Source of the DNA: Pseudomonadota bacterium
GTDB lineage: Bacteria; Pseudomonadota; Alphaproteobacteria; Geminicoccales; Geminicoccaceae
Direction: 5' to 3'
DNA: 64,000 nucleotides
NCBI GenBank assembly: GCA_030549795.1
Contig: JAUQQO010000039.1
Span: forward strand, 33,166-97,165
The notes beneath the pieces were generated by a model that did not search any database, was not told where the DNA came from, and worked only from the letters and a program-made list of their open reading frames with translations. Position numbers and translations under genes: made by a program. Every line of letters starts with the position of its first letter. The first letter of the stretch is position 1. Below, piece by piece: positions 32,537 through 41,765 of this stretch.

Positions 32537-33694
32537 ATGCAGTTCGACGAAGCGGGTGCAGCACGCAGTCGGCGGCGCGAGGCGTTGCTCGCGCGCGCGC
32601 CAACGGTGGCAGCAGAGGAACCCTTGGGGGCGGCCGACGTGGCGCGGCTCGCCGCCCGGCCGTGCCCGCAAGAGCGGGCGCGGATCGCCGAGAAGCTCGG
32701 CCGCCAGCTGAGCTCCTTCACCCAGCCGGCCGAGAAGGCGCTCGTCGAAGCGGTCCTCGAGCTCCTCGTCAAGGACGTCGCGCTCGAAGTGCGCAAAGCG
32801 CTCGCTCAGGCGGTGGCCGACCGCGAGGACGTGCCCGGTTGGGTCGTGCGGCGGCTCGCGCGGGACGCGATCGAGGTGGCCGAACCGGTGCTCGAAAAGA
32901 GCCCGCTGCTTTCGGACGAGGAGCTGGTCGCCATCGTCAAGACCAACGCCATGCAGTATGCGCTGGCAGTGGCCGGTCGCAGCCAGCTCTCCGAGCTCGT
33001 GTGCGAGGCTCTGCTCGATCGCGGCGAGACACCGGTTGCCGCCAAGCTGGTCGGCAATCCGGGCGCTCGGCTCACCCGCGCCGCGCTCGAGCGCGTGCTC
33101 GCCGAGCACGGGCGCGACCGCAGCGTGCAGGACCGGTTGGTGCGTCGCCCCGAGCTGCCCTTCGAGCTGGTCGATAAGCTCGTGCGGCTGATCGCCGAGC
33201 GGCTGGAGTGGGAGCTCGTGGCCGCCATGCGTCTGCCGCTCGACACGGCACGCGCCATCGTGCGCGCCGCGCGCGAGCGCTCGACCATCGAGCTCGTCGC
33301 CCGCGAACACGGCGCGCGCGGCCGGGAACAGGCGCTCGCCGCCCGCTGGCGGGCGGGCGAGCTCGACCACGACGCCGTGCTCGCCATGCTGCGCGAAGGT
33401 GATGTGGTCGGCTTCGAGATCGGGGTGGCCCTGCACGCGGGCGAGCCTTTGGGGCGGGTGCGGCGCCTTCTCTACGACGTCGACCGCCGGCGGCTGGCCG
33501 CCATCTGCCTTAAAGCCGGATTTCCTTTCCCGCACTATCTGCTCGTGCGCATCGCCCTCGAGCTGGCCGAGGCGACGGTGGCGGGGCGGCCGACGCGCAG
33601 CGACTACGGTCCCGACACGGTGCGCTTTCTCGCAGAGCAGTATCGCAAGCTGGCCGCCGACAGCGCGCGCCTTTCCGCCCTGCTCGCGATCTGA
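32537..33694 (+). CDS. DUF2336 family helical-repeat protein
   Basis: Protein of 385 residues made of HEAT-like helical repeats: KALVEAVLELLVKDVALEVRK-type helices, VRRLARDAIEVAEPVLEKSP, LSDEELVAIVKTN, QDRLVRRPELPFELVDKLV. This matches the alphaproteobacterial DUF2336 family, whose members include PilZ-independent regulators and flagellum- or stress-linked proteins. No catalytic residues are seen; protein-protein interaction is likely. ATG 32537 is chosen because the frame upstream is not family-like. It stands alone between mmcB (divergent) and dnaB. Confidence 0.85.
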   Translation: MQFDEAGAARSRRREALLARAPTVAAEEPLGAADVARLAARPCPQERARIAEKLGRQLSSFTQPAEKALVEAVLELLVKDVALEVRKALAQAVADREDVPGWVVRRLARDAIEVAEPVLEKSPLLSDEELVAIVKTNAMQYALAVAGRSQLSELVCEALLDRGETPVAAKLVGNPGARLTRAALERVLAEHGRDRSVQDRLVRRPELPFELVDKLVRLIAERLEWELVAAMRLPLDTARAIVRAARERSTIELVAREHGARGREQALAARWRAGELDHDAVLAMLREGDVVGFEIGVALHAGEPLGRVRRLLYDVDRRRLAAICLKAGFPFPHYLLVRIALELAEATVAGRPTRSDYGPDTVRFLAEQYRKLAADSARLSALLAI

Positions 33695-33782
33695 GGCCAC
33701 AGCTGCGCGCCTGCTTGGCGTGACGTCCTGGCCTCGTGCCGACGGCGCGCCGCTTGCGAACTCGGGTCTTGGGATGAGCGCG

Positions 33783-33816
33783 GTCCCCACTTCGTCCCCA
33801 CTTCCGTCCCCAATCT
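33783..33816. repeat. Tandem GTCCCCACTTC units
   Basis: GTCCCCACTTC occurs at 33783-33793 and again at 33794-33804, followed after one base by a diverged copy GTCCCCAATCT at 33806-33816. The unit is 11 bases, near one helical turn. It lies about 75 bases before dnaB. From memory, similar GGGGAC-rich repeats are seen beside REP-associated transposases in other proteobacteria, but no transposase is present here. Confidence 0.65.
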
Positions 33817-33889
33817 TTTGCGCCGTCGCCCACAAGTTCGACACACCCTCGCTCTCCCGAGCCGGCGCTAAGGCTGCTAGGATTCCCGC

Positions 33890-35407
33890 ATGCCGACCAC
33901 CGATACCGCCCGCAAGCCGAGCTTTGAGTGGGCCTCGGAATTTCCCGGGCGCGTTCAGCCCTACAATCTCGAAGCCGAGCAAACCGTGCTCGGTGCCATC
34001 CTCGTCAACAACGAGGCCTACAATCGTGTCGAAGACTTTCTATCCGCGGACGATTTCTACGAACCTGTGCATCAGCGGATCTATGCCGCCTGCGCGCAGT
34101 GGATCGCAGAAGGGCGCATTGCCGATCACAAGACTCTCTTTCACCTCTTCGACAGCGATCCGGCGCTCAAAGAGCTCGACGGCGCCCGCTATCTCGCGCG
34201 CCTTGCCGCTGCCGCTGAAACGGTGGTCGATGTGGTGCACTATGCGCGCGTGGTCCACGATCTCGCGTTGCGCCGGCGGCTCATCCGGGTGGGCGAGGAG
34301 GTCGTCAACCGCGCCTTCGACCCCACCAATCCCTTAAGCGCACGGGAGCAGATCGAACAGGCCGAACAGGAGCTGTTCGCGCTCGCTGAGACCGGGCGCA
34401 CGAGCAAGGGCTTTCGTCCCTTCCCGAGCGTGCTCGCAGCCGCTGTCCGCCATGTCGAGAGCGCGTACCACAAGGCGGGGCGGGTCACGGGCGTGCCCAC
34501 GCGACTGGAAGCGCTCGACCAGAAGCTCGGCGGGTTGCAGCCCTCGGACCTGATCGTGCTCGCCGGCCGCCCGAGCATGGGCAAGACCGCACTCGGCCTG
34601 ACCATCGCCGCCAATGCCGCGAGCACGCCACTGCCCCCCGAGCAGCGCCGTCCCGGCGGCCCGGCGCACCATGTGGTGGGGCTGTTCTCGCTCGAGATGT
34701 CGGCCGAGCAGTTGGCCTTGCGGCTGCTCTCAGCGGAAGCGCAGATTCCGTCTGATGAGCTGCGCCGCGGGCAGCTCGGTGCCGAGGATTGGCCGCGCCT
34801 TGTGCGCGCGAGCCAAAAGCTCGCCGAGATGAGCCTGTTCATCGACGACACGCCCGCTCTTTCGGTGGCGAGCCTGCGCACCCGGGCGCGGCGGCTTAAG
34901 CGCACCCACGGTCTCTCGCTCGTGGTGGTCGACTATTTGCAGCTGTTGCGCGGTACCGGCTCTTATGGGCCCGGCAACCGGGTGCAGGAGGTCTCGGAGA
35001 TCACCCAAGGCCTTAAGGCCCTCGCCAAGGAGCTGGAGGTGCCGGTGCTCGCCCTCTCGCAGCTCTCGCGGGCAGTCGAGAGCCGCGACGACAAGCGCCC
35101 GATGCTGTCGGATCTGCGCGAATCCGGCTCGATCGAACAAGATGCCGATGTGGTGATGTTCGTGTTTCGCGAGGAATACTATCTCTCGCGCGCCGTGCCC
35201 ACCCAGCGCGAAGGGGAAAGCCCCGAGAAGTTCCAACAGCGCTATCAGGAATGGGTCCAGCGTTGCGAGAAAGTCCACAACAAGGCCGAGATCATCATCG
35301 CCAAACAGCGCAACGGCCCCATCGGCAATATCTTTTTGCAGTTTGATGCGGCCTATGGCCGTTTCCGCAATCTCGAAACCGATAGTTATTTGGAAGGCTA
35401 TTATTGA
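33890..35407 (+). CDS. dnaB: Replicative DNA helicase
   Basis: Hexameric helicase of 505 residues. The N-terminal helical domain starts YNLEAEQTVLGAILVNN. The RecA-like C-terminal domain has Walker A GRPSMGKTALGL (near 226-237), FSLEMSAEQLALRLLS, Walker B LVVVDYLQLL, and LRESGSIEQDADVVMFVFRE. There is no intein. ATG 33890 has AGGA nine bases upstream. Its stop overlaps the TTG start of alr (TTGA). Confidence 0.97.
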   Translation: MPTTDTARKPSFEWASEFPGRVQPYNLEAEQTVLGAILVNNEAYNRVEDFLSADDFYEPVHQRIYAACAQWIAEGRIADHKTLFHLFDSDPALKELDGARYLARLAAAAETVVDVVHYARVVHDLALRRRLIRVGEEVVNRAFDPTNPLSAREQIEQAEQELFALAETGRTSKGFRPFPSVLAAAVRHVESAYHKAGRVTGVPTRLEALDQKLGGLQPSDLIVLAGRPSMGKTALGLTIAANAASTPLPPEQRRPGGPAHHVVGLFSLEMSAEQLALRLLSAEAQIPSDELRRGQLGAEDWPRLVRASQKLAEMSLFIDDTPALSVASLRTRARRLKRTHGLSLVVVDYLQLLRGTGSYGPGNRVQEVSEITQGLKALAKELEVPVLALSQLSRAVESRDDKRPMLSDLRESGSIEQDADVVMFVFREEYYLSRAVPTQREGESPEKFQQRYQEWVQRCEKVHNKAEIIIAKQRNGPIGNIFLQFDAAYGRFRNLETDSYLEGYY

Positions 35408-36498
35408 GGGACGACGCGCTTCTTACGCGCCCCTGTCTCGAAATCGATCTTGAAGCGATCGCCGCCAACTGGCGCGCGCTCGCTCGGTTCACCGCTCCCG
35501 CCGAATGCGCCGCGGTGGTCAAAGCCGATGCCTATGGGCTCGGCCTCGCCCCGGTAGCGCGAGCGCTCGCCCGTGCCGGCTGCAGGAGCTTCTTCGTCGC
35601 CCGCCCGGAGGAGGGAGCGGAACTGCGCGCCCTTCTGCCCGAAGCTCGCATCTTCGTGCTCGACGGCCTTGCCCTTCGGCCTGCGGCGTTCTTTTTGAAA
35701 GCACGCCTTGAGCCGGTTTTGGGCAGCCCGCGGGACCTCCACGCCTGGCTTGCCGAATGCCGCCGCACCGGCACGAGGGCAGCTGCGGCCGTGCTCGTCG
35801 ATACCGGGCTTACCCGCCTCGGCTGCGACCCGGCCGAGCTCGTCGCGCTGGAGGCGGAGGCGCGCGCGGCCGTGGCGCTGCTCGTGAGCCATCTCGCTTG
35901 CGCAGACGAGCCCGCGCATCCTCTGAACGCGCGCCAGCTCGCGCGGCTTAAGGCGGTGTGTCCGCTCTTCCCGCGCGCGAAAGTGAGCCTTGCCGCGTCC
36001 TCGGGGATCTTTTTGGGCCCCGCCTTCCACTTCGCGCTCGTGCGGCCGGGGGCGGCGCTCTATGGGGTCAATCCCACCCCCGGGCGGCCGAACCCGATGC
36101 GTCCGGTGGTGCGCCTGCGCGCGCCCGTGCTGCACGTCCACCAGCTGCGCGAGGCCGGCAGCGTCGGCTACGGGGCCACCTTTCCCACCCGGCCGGGTAT
36201 GCGCATCGCGGTGCTTCCCGTCGGCTACGCCGACGGCTATCCGCGAGCCGCGGGCGATCGCGCAACCGCGCGCATCGCCAACCATGTGGTGCCGGTGGTC
36301 GGTCGCGTGTCGATGGATCTTTTGACCGTGGATGTGAGCGATGTTCCGCCCGAGCTCGTGCAGCCGGGTACGGCAGTGGAACTGTTGGGCGCGGAGTTCG
36401 GGGTGGATGCGCTCGCTGATGCCGCCGGCACCATCGGCTATGAGATCCTCACCCGGCTCGGCCGGCGCTTCGAGCGGCGCTATTTGAGCGAGGAGTGA
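35404..36498 (+). CDS. alr: Alanine racemase
   Basis: PLP enzyme of 364 residues that makes D-alanine for peptidoglycan. The cofactor Lys is in VVKADAYGLG (Lys40), and the second catalytic base Tyr in GSVGYGATF (near 256). GRVSMDLLTVDV is the family signature in the C-terminal domain. TTG 35404 overlaps the dnaB stop and has GGAAGG seven bases upstream, supporting this rare start. Confidence 0.95.
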   Translation: MRDDALLTRPCLEIDLEAIAANWRALARFTAPAECAAVVKADAYGLGLAPVARALARAGCRSFFVARPEEGAELRALLPEARIFVLDGLALRPAAFFLKARLEPVLGSPRDLHAWLAECRRTGTRAAAAVLVDTGLTRLGCDPAELVALEAEARAAVALLVSHLACADEPAHPLNARQLARLKAVCPLFPRAKVSLAASSGIFLGPAFHFALVRPGAALYGVNPTPGRPNPMRPVVRLRAPVLHVHQLREAGSVGYGATFPTRPGMRIAVLPVGYADGYPRAAGDRATARIANHVVPVVGRVSMDLLTVDVSDVPPELVQPGTAVELLGAEFGVDALADAAGTIGYEILTRLGRRFERRYLSEE

Positions 36499-36502
36499 GC
36501 CC

Positions 36503-37276
36503 GTGAACCCGCTCGCGGCGATCGGTCGCGCCACGCTTGCTTTCCTCGCGGCGACCGGCTCGGTCGTGCTCTTCGGCCTGCAAGCGATCGCAGCCGGCCT
36601 CACCGGTCGGCTGTATGTGCGCCAGCTCGGCCGCCAGATGCTGGAGATCGGCTATTTCTCGCTGCCGGTTGTGGGATTGACCGCGATCTTCACCGGCATG
36701 GTCTTGGCTCTGCAAAGCTATACCGGCTTCTCGCGCTTCGAGGCGCAGAACGCCATCCCGACCATCGTGGTGTTGTCGATGACCCGCGAGCTCGGGCCGG
36801 TCTTGGCCGGGCTCATGGTTGCTGGGCGGGTGGGCGCGGCGATCGCTGCTGAGCTCGGCACCATGCGGGTGACCGAGCAGATCGACGCCCTTTCCACCCT
36901 CGCCACCGATCCCCTGCGCTACCTCGTCTTTCCCCGTTTGCTCGCGGCCACGCTCATGCTGCCGCTGCTGGTTGTGGTAGCCGACATCATCGGGGTGATG
37001 GGCGGCTGGCTGGTCTCGGTCTACAAGCTCGGCTTCGGGCCGATCGAGTTCATCAACCGCAGCTTTGAACACCTCAAGACCGAGGACGTCGTTTCGGGCC
37101 TCGTCAAAGCCGCCGTCTTCGGCTTCATCGTCGCGCTCATGGGCTGCTATCAGGGCTACCGCTCGCGCGGCGGCGCACAAGGGGTGGGGGCTGCCACCAC
37201 CCGCGCTGTGGTCTCGGCCTCGATCCTCATTCTGGTCGCCAACTATGTGGTCACCGAGCTCTTCTTCGCCCGCTGA
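36503..37276 (+). CDS. mlaE: MlaE-type ABC transporter permease
   Basis: Inner-membrane protein of 257 residues with five or six helices. It belongs to the Mla phospholipid-transport system that keeps the outer leaflet asymmetric. Family stretches are GLTAIFTGMVLALQSYTG, MTRELGPVLAGLMVAGRVGAA (listed as MTRELGPVLAGL and MVAGRVGAA), and MRVTEQIDALSTLATDP. GTG 36503 follows GAGGAG. It begins five bases after alr and is followed by the ATPase gene; the MlaD-type binding protein is not in the window. Confidence 0.93.
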   Translation: MNPLAAIGRATLAFLAATGSVVLFGLQAIAAGLTGRLYVRQLGRQMLEIGYFSLPVVGLTAIFTGMVLALQSYTGFSRFEAQNAIPTIVVLSMTRELGPVLAGLMVAGRVGAAIAAELGTMRVTEQIDALSTLATDPLRYLVFPRLLAATLMLPLLVVVADIIGVMGGWLVSVYKLGFGPIEFINRSFEHLKTEDVVSGLVKAAVFGFIVALMGCYQGYRSRGGAQGVGAATTRAVVSASILILVANYVVTELFFAR

Positions 37277-37324
37277 CAGCCCGAGCACGGCTTCAGCGCG
37301 CAGGGTACCCTCAGGAGTGCCAAG

Positions 37325-38107
37325 GTGAGCCCGCGCAGCGACGCACCGCCGCCCAAGATCCGCATCCGCGGCCTTAAGAAGAGCTTCGGGCGCAAAAAAG
37401 TCCTCGATGGGCTCGATCTCGACATCCCACAGGGCCGTTCGCTCGTGGTGATCGGCGGCTCCGGCAGCGGCAAATCGGTGCTCATCAAGTGCATCTTGGG
37501 GCTTATCAAGCCGGATGCGGGCTCGATCCGCATCGACGATGTCGAGCTCGTGGGCGCCTCACGCGCGACCCTCGAGGCGGCACGGCGCAAGGTGGGCATG
37601 CTCTTTCAAGGGGCGGCGCTGTTCGACAGCCTGCCGGTGTGGGAGAACGTCGCCTTCGGCTTGCTCGCGCGGCGGCTGGTCGACCGCAAACAGGCGCGCG
37701 AGCGGGCGATCGCGACACTGGCCAAAGTCGGCCTCGGCCCCGAAGCCGCCGACCTCTACCCGGCCGAGCTCTCAGGCGGCATGCAAAAGCGGGTGGGGCT
37801 TGCGCGCGCGATCGCAGCTGAGCCCGAGATCCTCTTCTTCGACGAGCCCACAACCGGCCTCGACCCGATCATGGCGGATGTCATCAACGAGCTCATCCGC
37901 ACCCTCGTCTCCGAACTGGGAGCGACGGCGCTGTCCATCACCCACGACATGGCAAGCGTGCGCAAGATCGCCCATCGCGTCGCCATGCTCTACGAGGGGC
38001 GCATCATCTGGGAGGGACCGGTCGAGCGGCTCGACGACAGCGGCAACCCTTACGTCGACCAGTTCGTCCACGGTCGCGCCAGCGGCCCGATCAAGCTGCG
38101 GGTCTAA
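37325..38107 (+). CDS. mlaF: MlaF-type ABC transporter ATP-binding protein
   Basis: ATPase of 260 residues partnering the MlaE permease. Walker A GGSGSGKS (44-51), Q-loop MLFQGAALFDSLPVWENV, signature LSGGMQKRVGLARAI, Walker B ILFFDEPTTGLDPIMADVI and H-loop SITHDM are all intact. The Q-loop wording FQGAALFDSL and VWENV are typical of MlaF. GTG 37325 has AGGAG upstream. Confidence 0.94.
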   Translation: MSPRSDAPPPKIRIRGLKKSFGRKKVLDGLDLDIPQGRSLVVIGGSGSGKSVLIKCILGLIKPDAGSIRIDDVELVGASRATLEAARRKVGMLFQGAALFDSLPVWENVAFGLLARRLVDRKQARERAIATLAKVGLGPEAADLYPAELSGGMQKRVGLARAIAAEPEILFFDEPTTGLDPIMADVINELIRTLVSELGATALSITHDMASVRKIAHRVAMLYEGRIIWEGPVERLDDSGNPYVDQFVHGRASGPIKLRV

Positions 38108-38142
38108 CCCCCGCGCAGAAGAGCGGTCTGATCGAAGAGCCG

Positions 38143-38160
38143 CCTCCTCAATGGAGGAGG
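38143..38160. terminator. Possible hairpin between mlaF and dnaE
   Basis: CCTCCTC (38143-38149) and GAGGAGG (38154-38160) form a perfect seven-pair stem with a four-base loop between the convergent genes, overlapping the dnaE stop codon. There is no U-tract, so it may slow polymerase but is not a standard terminator. Confidence 0.3.
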
Positions 38161-41100
38161 AGCTCGCGCACCGCCCGCACGCCCGGCAGCCGCGCGACAT
38201 CGGGTCGCCGCGCCCAGGGCAGAACCCAGCCCGCGGGCAAGGCCAAGACCACCTCTTCAGACGCGCTCGCCGGCACGACCAGGCGCACCCGCGCGCCCTT
38301 TTCGCCCTGGGCCAAGAGCGCGCGCAAGGACATGGCGACTTCGGCGCTCTCCAGGCGGATCTCGACGAGCCCCTGAGGCTCTTGGGCGAGGCGCTGTTCG
38401 AGCGCCTCGATGCGGTTGGCGGTGATGCGCAAACTGCCCTCTTCCAGGCGCGCCTCGGCTTCGATCAGCACCGGAGTATGCGCATCCAACAGCTCGCGGG
38501 CAGAAGCGAGCACTTCTGAGAACAGCGTCACTTCGAACTGGCCCGATGGATCGGAGAACTGCGCGAAGGCCCAGCGCCCGCGCTCGCTCGCCCGCTCCTG
38601 CCGCGCCAACGGTACTCCAGCGAGCACGACCCGCATCCGTCCGCCTTCACTTAACAGCTCGGGCAGGGCGGCGGCCGCCACCACCCCCATCCGCTCGAGC
38701 GCGCTCTTAAAGGCGTCCAAGGGATGGGCGGAGAGATAAAAGCCCAGCACTTGGAACTCCCGCTGCAGGCGCTCGAGCACCGGCCAGTCGGGCACATCCG
38801 GCAAGGGCGGAACGGGCGGGGCGAGCGCGAGGGCGTCGCCGAAGAGCGAGGCCTGACCGTACGCGCGTGCTTCGGCCGCTGCCTGAGCGCGGGCGAGGGC
38901 GGGCTCGATCGCCTCGAACAACCGCCTGCGGTTGGGTTCGAGGGAATCCAAAGCACCGGCTTGCACAAGAGCTTCGAGGAGCCGGCGGTTGAGCACGCGG
39001 CTGCCGACCCGCTCGGTGAGATCGAAGAGGTCGCGAAACGGCCCGCCGCGCGCGCGCTCCTCGACCACCGCCCGCATCGCCTGCTCGCCCACACCCTTGA
39101 TGGCGGCCAGCGCAAAGCGCACGGCGCGCACCGTCCCGTGCCGTTCGACGGTGAAATGCACCTGCGAGCGGTTGACGTCGGGGGGCAGAAGGGGGATGCC
39201 GCGCGCGTTCATCTCGGCGCGGAAGGCAGCGAGCTTCTCTTGCGCTGCGATTTCCGTGGTCATCGCCGAGGCGTAGAACTCGGCCGGGAAATTGGCCTTG
39301 AGCCAAGCTGTGTAATAGGCCAAAAGCGCGTAGGCAACTGCATGGCTCTTATTGAAGCCATAGGAAGCGAAGCGAGCAACTGCTTCAAATATCGATTCGG
39401 CAAGTTCTGGATCGATGCCGTTCTTTTTAGCGCCCTCGACGAATACAGAGCGCTGAGCATCCATTTCGGCTTTGATCTTTTTGCCCATGGCGCGGCGCAA
39501 GAGATCGGCGCCCCCGAGCGTGTAACCGGCAAGGCGCTTGGCGATCTCCATCACCTGCTCTTGATAGACGATGACCCCGTTGGTCTCGGCGAGGATCGGC
39601 TCCAAGGCGGGGTGCATGTAGTCGGGCTTCTCAAGACCGTGCTTGACGGCGATGTAGCGCGGGATGTTGGCCATCGGCCCGGGGCGATAGAGTGCGTTCA
39701 TCGCCACGATGTCTTCGAAGCGGTCGGGCTTGAGCTTGCGTAAGGCATCCCGCATGCCGCCCGATTCGAGCTGGAACACGCCCAATGTCTCACCGCGACC
39801 CAAGAGTTCATAAGTCGCGCGATCGTCGAGCGTGAGTTCGCGCAACGAGAACGGCCGCCCGAGAGCCTCGGAGACCATCCGCTCTGCGCGCGCGAGCAAG
39901 GTCAGCGTGGAAAGTCCGAGAAAATCGAATTTGACCAGCCCGGCCTTCTCGACGTCCTTCATATTGAACTGGGTGGCCGGCATCGCGGCGCGCGGATCGC
40001 GGTAGAGCGGCACGAGCTCAACCAGCGGGCGATCGCCGATCACCACTCCGGCGGCATGGGTGCTCGCATGGCGGGGCAGGCCCTCGAGCGCCAAGGCGAT
40101 CTCCACCATCTGCGCCACTTGCGGGTCCTGGGTGGCCTGCTTCAAGCGCGGCTCGAGCTCCAATGCCTGGGCGAGGCTTATGGGATTGGCGGGATTGACC
40201 GGCACGAGCTTGCAGATGCGGTCGACGAGCCCCAACGGCAGCCCGAGCGCACGGCCGACATCGCGCAGGGCGGCGCGCGCCTGCAGGGTCCCGAAGGTGA
40301 TGATGTGCGCCACCCGATCGGCCCCGTAGCGGGCGCGTACATAGGCGATCACCTCATCGCGGCGCTCTTCGCAGAAGTCGATGTCGAAATCGGGCATCGA
40401 CACCCGCTCGGGGTTCAAAAAGCGCTCGAAGAGAAGACCAAAGCGCAAAGGATCGAGCTCGGTGATCTCAAGCGCCCAGGCAACGAGCGAACCGGCACCG
40501 CTGCCGCGGCCGGGACCGACCGGAATACCTTGCGCCTTCGCCCAGCGGATGAAGTCCGAGACGATCAAGAAATAACCCGGAAACTTCATCTGCACGATGA
40601 CATCGCACTCATAGGCCAAACGCTCGCGATAGGGCCGCGCTTTGGCCTCGCGGGTGGCGGCGTCATCGCCGGGTGCGAAGACGCTCTGGGCGAGCCGGCG
40701 CTCGAGGCCCTCGGCAGCGAGACGACGAAGCTCGGCCGCTTCATCTTGGGCGAAGGAGGGCAGGATCGGCGCCCGCGTCGGGGCCATGAAGGCGCAGCGC
40801 TGCGCGATCACCAACGTATTGGCGCAGGCTTCGGGAAGATCGGCGAAGAGCTCGCGCATCTCGGCGGCGCTTTTGAAGCGGTGCTCGAGCGTGACGCGTG
40901 GCCGATCCTCGTCGTGGATCGTGCAGCCGGCGGCAATCGCCAGCAATACCTCGTGCGCGCCATAATCGCGCGCGTCCATGAAGCGTACGTCGTTGGTGGC
41001 GACGAGCGGCAGATCCAAGGCATAGGCGAGCTCGATGAGGGCGTCTTCGATCCGCTCCTCTTCGGCAAGCCCGTGCCGCTGCACCTCGACGTAAAGACGG

Positions 41101-41600
41101 CCGGGGAAGAGTTGGGCGAGCCGCTCCAACAACCGACGCGCCTCGCGCTCATCGCCGCGCGCGAGGGCAGCACCGATCGGGCCCTCGAGGCCGCCTGAGA
41201 GCGCGATGAGCCCCTCGCTTCGACCTTCGAGGCGATCGAGATCGATCTCCGGCCGGCCATCGCGGGAATCGAGATGAGCGCTCGAGACCAGCCACATGAG
41301 GTTGCGCCAGCCGAGTTCGTCTTTGACGAGCAGGACGATCGGCTCGGCGGGCGCATTGACGCGGCTCGGCTGGGTACCGGTCGCAAGCGGCAGGCTACAG
41401 CCCAAGATCGGCTGCACCCCGGCCTTCTTGGCCGCCTCGCAGAACTGCATGGCACCAAAGAGATTGGCGCTGTCGGTGACCGCCACCGCCGGCATGGCCT
41501 CGGCCCGGCAGCGCTCGATCAGGTCTTTAAGGCGCACCGTGCTCTCGAGCAAAGAAAAAGCGGAGCGGACGCGTAAGTGGACGAAATCGGCGTGCGCCAT
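38148..41600 (-). CDS. dnaE: DNA polymerase III alpha subunit
   Basis: Replicative polymerase of 1150 residues, normal for DnaE1. It has an N-terminal PHP domain (FVHLRVRSAFSLLES, VAVTDSANLFGAM) and a polymerase palm with GRGSGAGSLVAWALEIT and PDFDIDFCEERRDEVI near residue 400. YRPGPMANIPRYI follows, then a helix-hairpin-helix and an OB-fold region (VVLAGVPLARQERASERG, FAQFSDPSGQFEVTLF). I chose ATG 41600 (MAHADFVHLR); a GTG at 41618 would add six residues. The gene stands alone between convergent mlaF and a dehydrogenase on the same strand. A stretch near 39330-39480 is visibly lower in GC than the rest. Confidence 0.96.
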   Translation of the reverse strand: MAHADFVHLRVRSAFSLLESTVRLKDLIERCRAEAMPAVAVTDSANLFGAMQFCEAAKKAGVQPILGCSLPLATGTQPSRVNAPAEPIVLLVKDELGWRNLMWLVSSAHLDSRDGRPEIDLDRLEGRSEGLIALSGGLEGPIGAALARGDEREARRLLERLAQLFPGRLYVEVQRHGLAEEERIEDALIELAYALDLPLVATNDVRFMDARDYGAHEVLLAIAAGCTIHDEDRPRVTLEHRFKSAAEMRELFADLPEACANTLVIAQRCAFMAPTRAPILPSFAQDEAAELRRLAAEGLERRLAQSVFAPGDDAATREAKARPYRERLAYECDVIVQMKFPGYFLIVSDFIRWAKAQGIPVGPGRGSGAGSLVAWALEITELDPLRFGLLFERFLNPERVSMPDFDIDFCEERRDEVIAYVRARYGADRVAHIITFGTLQARAALRDVGRALGLPLGLVDRICKLVPVNPANPISLAQALELEPRLKQATQDPQVAQMVEIALALEGLPRHASTHAAGVVIGDRPLVELVPLYRDPRAAMPATQFNMKDVEKAGLVKFDFLGLSTLTLLARAERMVSEALGRPFSLRELTLDDRATYELLGRGETLGVFQLESGGMRDALRKLKPDRFEDIVAMNALYRPGPMANIPRYIAVKHGLEKPDYMHPALEPILAETNGVIVYQEQVMEIAKRLAGYTLGGADLLRRAMGKKIKAEMDAQRSVFVEGAKKNGIDPELAESIFEAVARFASYGFNKSHAVAYALLAYYTAWLKANFPAEFYASAMTTEIAAQEKLAAFRAEMNARGIPLLPPDVNRSQVHFTVERHGTVRAVRFALAAIKGVGEQAMRAVVEERARGGPFRDLFDLTERVGSRVLNRRLLEALVQAGALDSLEPNRRRLFEAIEPALARAQAAAEARAYGQASLFGDALALAPPVPPLPDVPDWPVLERLQREFQVLGFYLSAHPLDAFKSALERMGVVAAAALPELLSEGGRMRVVLAGVPLARQERASERGRWAFAQFSDPSGQFEVTLFSEVLASARELLDAHTPVLIEAEARLEEGSLRITANRIEALEQRLAQEPQGLVEIRLESAEVAMSLRALLAQGEKGARVRLVVPASASEEVVLALPAGWVLPWARRPDVARLPGVRAVRELLLH

Positions 41601-41765
41601 GGCCGGATCCGTTCGCACAAGCGGAGGAGTCTCACGCGCGTCTCAAGCGCGCTTGCGCGCGCTCGGCAACCGCCGCCGGCGAGCTTTCCACAGTTTGTTC
41701 GTCGTGAGGGACGACGGTACTAGGATGGAAACCCGATGTCAAGGACAGAAGCCCTTGTCCGCTCC

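Noticed and set aside
40056..41198. Rightward open frame of 380 codons
   Set aside because: Lies wholly antisense to dnaE; no recognisable domain.
41600..41765. DnaA-box-like CTTTCCACA and a CAAGCGCGCTTG palindrome between dnaE and the dehydrogenase gene
   Set aside because: The first has two mismatches to the consensus and is single; the second is a 12-base palindrome likely by chance in GC-rich sequence. There is no clustering to suggest an origin or operator.
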